From Paraphaeosphaeria minitans (Eukaryota > Ascomycota > Dothideomycetes > Pleosporales > Didymosphaeriaceae), in contig WJXW01000001.1 in assembly GCA_015832175.1 (NCBI GenBank), forward strand, positions 3,286,001-3,350,000: a DNA stretch of 64,000 bases. The letters are read 5' to 3'. This document shows, piece by piece, positions 57,400 to 64,000 of the stretch; the stretch's first letter is position 1, and each line of letters starts with the position of its first letter. The translations under genes were made by a program, and so were the position numbers. The notes beneath the pieces were generated by a model. That model was not told the DNA's origin. It made no database searches and worked only from the letters and a program-made list of their open reading frames with translations.

Positions 57400-57795
57400 T
57401 GTTTTTTTTTCTCTTTTTTTTTCTTCATGGAGTCTGAGGAATCCCGCAGGGCGAAGTAATAATGACAGGAGCCTCGAGCAGCATTTGATGGATCGCGGAG
57501 ATTGATATTGTCATAACGCCAACCGCACATGCCTTCGGGGTGGCGAACTTTGGTTCCAGGGACATGCAAGCGCACGCCAACACCCAATCCCATGCAATGG
57601 AGCATATCTCTCTCTCTCTCTCTGTGTGTGTATGCTTTGTAGACCACGTGCAGCACCAGCTCCAACATGCAAATCCGACTGTTCGTCGGGTTCGAACCCC
57701 CCTCATACCGATTAGGCGCAGTAAATTTCTTTTTTTCTTTCGTTCAATCTTTCTCGGGGTCCAGGACAGACCACGCAGTCCCACATGAGACGGCT
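57400..57795 (-). repeat. Dispersed repeat family, diverged copy 4
   Basis: Plus strand: T-rich run (57401-57422), then CCAGGGACATGCAAGCGCAC (57557) running into GCCAACACCCAATCCC, then GTCCCACATGAGACG (about 57777). A (TC)n/(TG)n microsatellite (57606-57632) between the blocks makes this copy longer. On the minus strand it again ends in an A-rich run. Confidence 0.45.
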
Positions 57796-58337
57796 GTTGA
57801 TGCTTGTTTGGAAGAAGCAGAAAGCCGGACCCATGGAATTGAACGTCGTTTTATTTGAGCATCCCCCCCAATACTTTTGAAGTTTTCTTTTCTCAGAGGA
57901 AGTAGGAGTTTACCTCTAGTTATGTTGTTTTTGGTGATGTTTTGGTTCGGGCCATGGACTAGAGTGGTGTGAAGAGGCAGCAGAGTCGCGGCTACGAGGG
58001 TCCTTTTATACACAGCGGCGATGTGGTGTGTGACCAGATGGTGGTGGGGGTGACGTTTCCGCGGGCGGGCATGCGCCTGGCTCGCCTGCGGGCAGTATAT
58101 GGGGGATCGAGCGTGCCCTTGCTTATGCTATGTCCGTCAGACTGAGAAACTGGGTTGTTATTAAAATGTGTATGGCATGCCGGGCATCGGCATCCAAGTA
58201 TGTACGATGAAATCTATGTACAAGGGGAGTTTGTGATATACCCGTCCGAAGTAAATGTACAAGCCCCCAGATGCCGTCTCCGAAGTAGATGTAAAAAGCC
58301 CCTAGATGCCGTCCCCACATCCTCACCCGCCACTCCC
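57796..58337. other. Intergenic spacer
   Basis: About 540 bases, with a TATAAAAGG element on the minus strand near 58003 but no supported gene behind it. Confidence 0.4.
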
Positions 58338-59423
58338 TTATCGATTCTCCAACACGTCGAAAATACCCTCCATCACAACCGGCGGCGTCTCGCTCCTTGA
58401 AAATCCCCTCACAGACGTCTCTATTGGTGTAATCGGCGCAGAACCCCTCAATGAAGATGCAGAAGAACGCCTTAGACTCGCCGCCTCAGCTCGCCTCAAC
58501 GAAGCAGCCGAGGGCGACCCCCTCGGCTCCAACATCCCCAGCCCAATCTCCTCAATCCCGCTCGCATTCCGCTCCGCCTCGAGTGCCATATCCAGACGTG
58601 AGGAGTATTTTCTCAACGTACGGCGGCCTGCTGGAATTGGAGACGGAGACACAGAGATAGATGGTGACGAGGATGAATGCCCGGGGAAGGCAGATGCCGA
58701 GGAGATGGAAATGGGAGATTCACCTGAGTCCGGGGAGAGAGAGGTGGACGACAGGAACTCTGTCTCTAGGAGCTGCAGAAGATCCATGACTGTGATACCT
58801 GGTGGAAGGTCAAAGTCCGGGCGGGGAATGTGCTTGTAGGCTGAGATGGTGCGGATTGAGCTTGCGGTGGGTCGTCTAGCGCTCGCGGTGGTGGTGCCGC
58901 GCTTTGGTATGATGATGTCTGGCTCCAGGGACGGGGATGGGAGGCCGGTAGTTCCGTTTTGAACGTGGGAGTCGTATGGAACGGTAGGTTGTTGTGCACC
59001 GCGTTTGGGAGACCCTGTTGCGGCATCGTTCGTGGGTTTGAGGGAACGGCGAAAATCGATCTGTTGGTTCTGTTTCAGAGACGGCGCTCTCTGGAAGGCT
59101 GTTTGTAAACGGAGCTTTCCCTGCTGCGATTTGGATGTCTGTCGCTGAAGATCTGGTGCAGATGGCAGCATGCTCGCCCTGATAGCGTTGAGGGACTCGG
59201 GTGGGCTATGCGAGTCGAAGGCGGTCACGGCCTGGGAAACCTTTACGTTCTGGTGGCCGGTGTGGTTCATTTCCTGAAGGAGGTATTCCAGCTGGTTCTC
59301 GTCGAGATCGGCCAGGACCTCGTACAGCGACCCGAGTGAGGAGGTAGACTTGTGCTGTTTGCGGCCATTGGGTGGAGATGTGGCGGCGACGGCGCCTGCC
59401 GCTGTAGCCTCTGCGAAGTCCAT
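58338..59423 (-). CDS. Low-complexity conserved fungal protein, 361 residues
   Basis: The longer open frame extends to 59939, but the start chosen is ATG 59423 (MDFAEATAAGAVAATSPPNG), because upstream codons read like non-coding leader. A short ordered segment, SLGSLYEVLADLDENQLEYL followed by LQEMNHTGH, is probably helical; the rest is Ser/Pro/Arg-rich and disordered, with a second ordered patch (HIPRPDFDLPPGITVMDLLQ LLETEFLS). Arg-Ser repeats near the C-terminus (RRSSASSLRGS) look like phosphorylation or 14-3-3-type sites, by inference. Single exon. Head-to-head with NCS6. Function unknown. Confidence 0.68.
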   Translation of the reverse strand: MDFAEATAAGAVAATSPPNGRKQHKSTSSLGSLYEVLADLDENQLEYLLQEMNHTGHQNVKVSQAVTAFDSHSPPESLNAIRASMLPSAPDLQRQTSKSQQGKLRLQTAFQRAPSLKQNQQIDFRRSLKPTNDAATGSPKRGAQQPTVPYDSHVQNGTTGLPSPSLEPDIIIPKRGTTTASARRPTASSIRTISAYKHIPRPDFDLPPGITVMDLLQLLETEFLSSTSLSPDSGESPISISSASAFPGHSSSSPSISVSPSPIPAGRRTLRKYSSRLDMALEAERNASGIEEIGLGMLEPRGSPSAASLRRAEAASLRRSSASSLRGSAPITPIETSVRGFSRSETPPVVMEGIFDVLENR

Positions 59424-59937
59424 GGCGGCGGAATGGAATGCAGGCGCTGGGTCCCTACAACGGGCTGATAGGGACGCCGCCAGGGTGCAGTCGTTCGAGA
59501 TGTATGTGCAGGGGACGCGATGGGTGATGGACCTCCGGGGTGCAGCGGAGATTGGGGTCGAGCAATAATGCGTTGTGCAATTGCGCCGTGCTGGACAGGG
59601 CGCAGCGAGCGCGGTCCATGTCAATCCGATGCCCAATTCAAGACGGAATGCAGACGCGTCGCCGTGAGTTTCGAAACAATGTAGAGTATGGCTATAGAGA
59701 TATAGACGTCTGGATTGCGGACCGGCGTCGTTTCGAGAAACAATGTCGAGTAGGTCATGGCTATGGACGTATACGCCGAGACGGTGAACAGGGACCGCCT
59801 GACTCGCCCACGCAGCCCCGCCACTTTTCGCTGACTCGCTCGTCTGAATTCTTTCCCCTCCACCACGACGCATTGCGCGCCCGCGCAAACATACGCGCAT
59901 CCAAGACGCCCTCCCCCCAACACGCGCACCCATAAAC
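59424..59937. promoter_or_regulatory. Divergent promoter between the 361-residue gene and NCS6
   Basis: 514 bases separate the two start codons, so the genes probably share a bidirectional promoter. No specific factor site is asserted. A 25-bp imperfect repeat (AAACAATGTAGAGTATGGCTATAG and AAACAATGTCGAGTAGGTCATGG) lies at about 59673 and 59740. Confidence 0.45.
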
Positions 59938-61299
59938 ATGGCGCCCTCGCTGTGCGCTCACTGCAAGACCAACCGCGCCCTCATCCTGCGGCCCAAAGAC
60001 CACAGCAAGCTCTGCCGCCCCTGCTTCCTGACCACCTTCGAGACCGAAATCCACCACACCATCACCTCCACCGGCCTCTTCACCCGTGGCGAGCGCATTG
60101 CCATCGGCGCATCCGGCGGCAAAGACTCCACCGTCCTCGCTTCCGTCCTGAAGACGCTCAACGAGCGCTACGACTACGGCCTCGACCTGATCCTGCTGAG
60201 CATCGACGAGGGCATCAAGGGCTACAGGGACGACAGTCTGGAGACGGTGAAGCGCAATGCCGAGCAGTATGGCATGCAACTGTGCATCCTGGGCTACGAC
60301 GAGCTGTATGGGTGGACAATGGATCAGGTGGTGGAGCAGGTGGGAAAGAAGGGGAACTGCACCTACTGCGGCGTCTTCAGACGGCAGGCCCTGGACCGGG
60401 GAGCCGCACGGCTCGGCCTGACCCACGTCGTGACGGGCCACAACGCCGATGATGTTGCCGAGACGGTGCTGATGAACCGTACGATGCCCCTTCTCCACGC
60501 CGAAACGTCCATGCTGACAGCAACAGTGCTCCGCGGCGACCTCCCCCGCCTCTCCCGTACCACATCCATCGTAACCAGCACCCCCAGCCTGGCCGCCGAC
60601 CCTGCTGCAAACACGCACATCAAACGCTCCAAGCCGCTGAAGTACGCCTACGAGAAGGAAATCGTCCTCTACGCCCACCACAAGAACCTCGACTACTTCA
60701 GCACAGAGTGCATCTACTCACCCGAAGCCTTCCGCGGGAGCGCCCGCGCCCTGATCAAGAACCTCGAGCGCGTCCGGCCCAGCGCCATCCTCGATGTCGT
60801 CCGCAGTGGCGAGGACATGGCGAAGCTGGTTCCCGACAGCGACGAAGGCTGCGGTCGCGTGTGCACCTCTTCCGTGCCCGCCGCCGAGGAAGAGCAAGGT
60901 GGGTGCGGAAGCGCCCAAGGCCCGTCTTCAGGCGGCGACTTAGCTACCCTAGAGCAAGCCCTCTCTTCGGACGACCGCGCCGCCGACGCCGCGCTCGAGA
61001 TTGAGATCACGACGTCCAGCATCGCGAAGCGCACTGCGCCTCTGCCTCTTACCGTCGGCAAGAGCAGGAAGGTGCCCAAGGCGCCGAACAACACGCGCAA
61101 GCAGCCGAAGAAGCAGGTCATGGGCCAGTGCAAAAAGTGCGGCTACCTCTCCAGCCAGGACATCTGCAAGGCGTGCGTGCTGCTCGAGGGCTTGAACAAG
61201 AACCGCCCCAAGAACCACATCGAGGTGGGCTACGAGCCGGAGAAGGAGGCCACCAGCGTGGCGGAGGCGGTCAAGCAGCTCGACGTTGGCGCCGGATGA
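59938..61299 (+). CDS. NCS6: Cytoplasmic tRNA 2-thiolation protein 1 (Ncs6/Ctu1)
   Basis: With Ncs2 and the Urm1 sulfur carrier it thiolates wobble U34 of tRNA-Lys, -Glu and -Gln. Single exon, 453 residues. Features: N-terminal CxxC pairs (C6/C9 and C26/C29), PP-loop ATP-binding motif SGGKDS (59-64), the catalytic-type CTYC (C141/C144) in [29 protein letters not shown], and a C-terminal zinc site [20 protein letters not shown]. An insertion of about 90 residues rich in Ser/Gly/Ala (residues ~300-390) separates the PP-loop domain from the C-terminal zinc site; it is longer than in yeast. Start context AAACATGG. Large antisense ORF at 59761-60681 is a codon-bias shadow. Confidence 0.96.
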   Translation: MAPSLCAHCKTNRALILRPKDHSKLCRPCFLTTFETEIHHTITSTGLFTRGERIAIGASGGKDSTVLASVLKTLNERYDYGLDLILLSIDEGIKGYRDDSLETVKRNAEQYGMQLCILGYDELYGWTMDQVVEQVGKKGNCTYCGVFRRQALDRGAARLGLTHVVTGHNADDVAETVLMNRTMPLLHAETSMLTATVLRGDLPRLSRTTSIVTSTPSLAADPAANTHIKRSKPLKYAYEKEIVLYAHHKNLDYFSTECIYSPEAFRGSARALIKNLERVRPSAILDVVRSGEDMAKLVPDSDEGCGRVCTSSVPAAEEEQGGCGSAQGPSSGGDLATLEQALSSDDRAADAALEIEITTSSIAKRTAPLPLTVGKSRKVPKAPNNTRKQPKKQVMGQCKKCGYLSSQDICKACVLLEGLNKNRPKNHIEVGYEPEKEATSVAEAVKQLDVGAG

Positions 61300-62249
61300 A
61301 ATGGGGGTTCTGGAAGACGCGCAGAATGCGGAAACAGAATACCAGCGCCCGCGCCCCGCCGCGCTCACAGACGGGAAGGTACCATGGGCAGCGGAGGCCG
61401 TGTGAGCGCGTGTGCGCCACAGAACGGCGGTGCTATCGCAGCACAAAGTCTCGCACGACGCATACCAGAGGCCTGCAGATCGCGCTCGACTCGTCACTCT
61501 CCGGCACCAAAGCGTCCCACAAGAGCGGCGCTATATGTCACCACTGCATGCGACATGTGTGCTTCTCCCCCGAGCGAGACGTTGGCCGTCACACGCTGTC
61601 GGATACATACCGCCTCGCACCACTACGAATATCCCGCGGTCCCACCTCCTATATCCATACCGTACCAGGCAGAGCGGCCTGTGGTCTAGCAGTAGTGTGG
61701 TGTAGCGTGGTGTAGTGTGTGCGGTGTAGTCCAAGTGCGACGGTCGGGCATCTTCGCAGCGCGCGAGTCACGCAGCTGGTCAACCCCTACGTGTGCACAT
61801 GTACCTGCAACGAACTCTGTAATTGAGTCTGTGTGAGCGTGGGGTTTGTGATGCTTGCGGACGGGCGGGCGGGCAGACAGGCGGGATTGGCGTGGATGTG
61901 GATGTGGATGTGGTGGTTAGTCCACGGGAAGGGGAACGTTGTGGGGGGGAGGCGGGTTCATGACTTTTGGACGATGGGCCTGGGATGGGGTCGGTTCACA
62001 TATGTGGACAGTGGGAGCGTGTTCATGATTTTGAGGGAAAAAAAGATTCATCCATGTGTGTAAGATTCTAATCAACACACGAAGCGATGAGCTAACACGA
62101 TCGAGTATGGGGTATGCCTGACCAACACCGGAAACCATGCTAATATACGCCGTTCAATGCAGAAACCTGGAAAACGCCCGATGCTGCCTAAAAAGACCCA
62201 TAGTACCCTGTCGTACAAACCTCCTCAGCCGCCGGCAAGACCAAGCGCA
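61300..62249. other. Convergent intergenic spacer
   Basis: 950 bases between NCS6 and the alpha-glucosidase stop. Only 3' UTRs are expected; no gene recognised. Confidence 0.5.
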
Positions 62250-64000
62250 CTACACGTGCACTTCAAACTCCGCATCCAGGTTCCAGGATCCCTGCACGGT
62301 GACGGAGCCTGAGGCCGAATCGAACTTTGAGTTCTCACCCAAGTCACCGATCTGGATTCCCTCTTGACCCAGCACCTTGAAGCTCTCGATCTTGATGCTC
62401 TGGCCGTTGAAACCCGGGTAGTTCCACTTGCCCCCAACCGTGATGAGGCCGTTATCCCACGTGATATCGAGCTCGGTGGTCTTCTCCTGTTCGATCTTCT
62501 CGCCCTCGTCAATGTACAGACGGCCCTTGGCCTTGCCATCCACGTCCGGCGCAACGATGAACACGAAGTTCTCCTTGCGGAGCTCAGCAGTCGTGTTAGC
62601 AGAGTTGGCGCGCTGCGGGATGATAGTGCCACCACGGATGTGCACGGGGATGTCAGTCCACGAGACGCCGGTACGGGTCACGTTGGCGCCGAGGCCCTCG
62701 ACGCGCTGGCTGGTCCAGTAGTCGTAAAAGAGATCCTTGGGCATATAGAAGGTCACCTGCTCGGACCAGTCGTTGGTCACGGGCGAGATGAGGAGCGCAT
62801 CGCCGTAGAACCACTGGTTTTGGATGCCAAAAGTGTTTTCGTCTTCGGGATACAAGAAGAACAAGGGGTTGATCATCGGCGTGCCTTCGGTGGTCTGGTA
62901 GTACAGGGCGGTGTAAGCGTAGTCAATTAGCTTATACCGCGTGTCGATAGCCTTCTTGGCCGCCTTGATAGTGAGGGGCCACTGGTAGAACTCTTGTTGG
63001 ATGGTGGAAATCTCGGCGTGGTTGCGGTAGAACGGCTGGAAAGCGCCGAGCAGTGCCCATCGGGCACACATACGCTCATCCGCATCGGCGTTGAAACCAC
63101 ACACATCCGAACCAACCATGGGCATTTGATGCATGGACACCCAGGCAAGCATCTGGCGGATAGAGAGGCGGTAGTGCTCCCAGATAGACGCGTTGTCGCC
63201 GAACCAATGCGTAGCTTTGCGGCCGCTACCAGCGAAAGTCGAACGCGTCAAGACCATGGGCCGAAGACCAGGACGGCGAGCAAGCATGCCGTCGTAGGTG
63301 ACGCGCGACATTGAATGGCCGTGAAGATTGTGCGTATCGTAAGTCTTGGTTCCGTCGGCGTTGGTGTTGTTGGTCCAGATCGTTTTGCCAGATAGATTGC
63401 CCCGGAGGTTTACGGGGTCGTACTTCGCCAAAAACAAGTTTCGACCAGGGAGACCCTTATGCTTGCCATCGCTATCTTTACGAGTGATGGAGTGACGGGT
63501 CGGCTGGAAGTGAGCTGGGAAACCGGGGATCGGGCGGCCGGTGTTGGGTCGCGGGTCGTGTTCCACTTTTGGAGGATTTCCTTGGTCGTCAAGAGGGTTG
63601 CAGTCGATATCTCTGCAGAAGTTTGACGCTTCGTTCATGTCAACCCATATGCCATCGAGGTCGATCCCGTCGTCGGCGCTGAAAGTTGTCGCGATCTGTT
63701 CTGCCCACCACTTCGATGTGTTAGGGTGGAGCCAGTCCGGCCATGCCATAGTGCCGGCCCATTGGACGCCCAGGTAGTCAGATCCGTCGGCATTCTTGTA
63801 GAAGACGTTCATATCGTGGCCCTGTTCATAAGGTTTGTAACCCTCCTTGAAATGGATGGCAGGGTCAAGGATGAGAACATAGCGCTGGCCCCGAGAGTGG
63901 AGAGTAGACACAAGTTCGCGCATCTTGCCGATGGGGAAACGCTCGGGGTCGGTGGTGAAGTCCTGGCGACCATCCATGTAGTCGATATCGGTCCACATGA
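62250..64000 (-). CDS. GH31 alpha-glucosidase (3' part; 5' end outside window)
   Basis: At least 582 C-terminal residues of a glycoside hydrolase family 31 enzyme, probably secreted alpha-glucosidase/maltase, which releases glucose from the non-reducing ends of malto-oligosaccharides. The window opens inside the catalytic barrel at the conserved MWTDIDYMDGRQDFT. The catalytic nucleophile is the Asp in DGIWVDMNEASNF; the acid/base Asp is in HWFGDNASIW; HEWFN-equivalent loops and SDVCGF, RNHAE follow. After the barrel come the proximal and distal beta domains (IPVHIRGGTIIPQ; LYIDEGEKIEQ). NNT, NLS, NVT and NTT sequons fit secretion. No intron in this part. The ATG at 63998 is internal, so the true start lies beyond the window. 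Confidence 0.95.
   Translation of the reverse strand, partial: MWTDIDYMDGRQDFTTDPERFPIGKMRELVSTLHSRGQRYVLILDPAIHFKEGYKPYEQGHDMNVFYKNADGSDYLGVQWAGTMAWPDWLHPNTSKWWAEQIATTFSADDGIDLDGIWVDMNEASNFCRDIDCNPLDDQGNPPKVEHDPRPNTGRPIPGFPAHFQPTRHSITRKDSDGKHKGLPGRNLFLAKYDPVNLRGNLSGKTIWTNNTNADGTKTYDTHNLHGHSMSRVTYDGMLARRPGLRPMVLTRSTFAGSGRKATHWFGDNASIWEHYRLSIRQMLAWVSMHQMPMVGSDVCGFNADADERMCARWALLGAFQPFYRNHAEISTIQQEFYQWPLTIKAAKKAIDTRYKLIDYAYTALYYQTTEGTPMINPLFFLYPEDENTFGIQNQWFYGDALLISPVTNDWSEQVTFYMPKDLFYDYWTSQRVEGLGANVTRTGVSWTDIPVHIRGGTIIPQRANSANTTAELRKENFVFIVAPDVDGKAKGRLYIDEGEKIEQEKTTELDITWDNGLITVGGKWNYPGFNGQSIKIESFKVLGQEGIQIGDLGENSKFDSASGSVTVQGSWNLDAEFEVHV

Noticed and set aside
57680..57720. tRNA-like GGTTCGAACCC word
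   Set aside because: TTCGAA is palindromic, and neither strand gives paired T-arm, anticodon arm and acceptor stem; no tRNA is called.
59761..60681. 306-codon minus-strand ORF opposite NCS6
   Set aside because: Antisense shadow of a GC-rich conserved gene.

Overview
The window is nuclear DNA of a filamentous ascomycete (Pezizomycotina, probably Dothideomycetes). Genes carry short introns, mostly 49-200 nt, with GTANGT-type donors, CTRAC-type branch points and YAG acceptors. Recognisable products are fungal: Ncs6, EB1/Bim1, PAS kinase, a DOMON-cytochrome b561 and EF-1alpha. A nuclear gene for ATP synthase subunit 8 is present; published mitochondrial genomes of some Pleosporales lack atp8, so that order is a reasonable guess and no more. 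I saw no tRNA, rRNA, CRISPR array or intact transposon. Exon coordinates were worked out by hand from splice signals and reading-frame phase.

Layout. 0-2.5 kb: 3' part of a Spb4 helicase gene (+), convergent with a two-exon RING-like gene (-). 2.5-12.3 kb: gene-poor, with one three-exon membrane-protein gene (5.8-6.9 kb) and a 97-residue two-exon gene (9.5-9.9 kb). 12.3-14.8 kb: a five-exon membrane glycoprotein. 17.0-17.5 kb: a lone response-regulator receiver domain. 18.4-21 kb: an SDR pseudogene, the nuclear ATP8 gene and a decayed secreted-protein gene. 22-24 kb: TEF1, with a zinc-finger-coding segment inside its last intron. 25-33 kb: an SDR remnant, an acidic W/F-motif trafficking-type protein and PAS kinase. 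33-42 kb: a DUF1399/glycine-rich-domain gene with a frameshift, a DOMON-b561 reductase, an EB1 protein and a Cys-rich secreted protein. 44-52 kb: an alpha/beta hydrolase, a J-domain protein, a minisatellite and a metallophosphoesterase. 52-58.3 kb: a gene-poor tract with broken genes and a dispersed, same-orientation repeat family. 58.3-64 kb: a low-complexity protein, divergent from NCS6, then the 3' part of a GH31 alpha-glucosidase.

The genes form no metabolic cluster. Most are housekeeping genes: translation and ribosome assembly (Spb4, EF-1alpha, Ncs6), energy (Atp8), cytoskeleton (EB1), trafficking and signalling. Between them lie stretches rich in simple repeats and pseudogenes. The strongest observations are the nuclear ATP8 gene split as presequence exon plus ancestral-protein exon, the C2H2/U1-like zinc finger in a TEF1 intron, the repeat family at 53-58 kb, and an orphan receiver domain lacking the conserved lysine.
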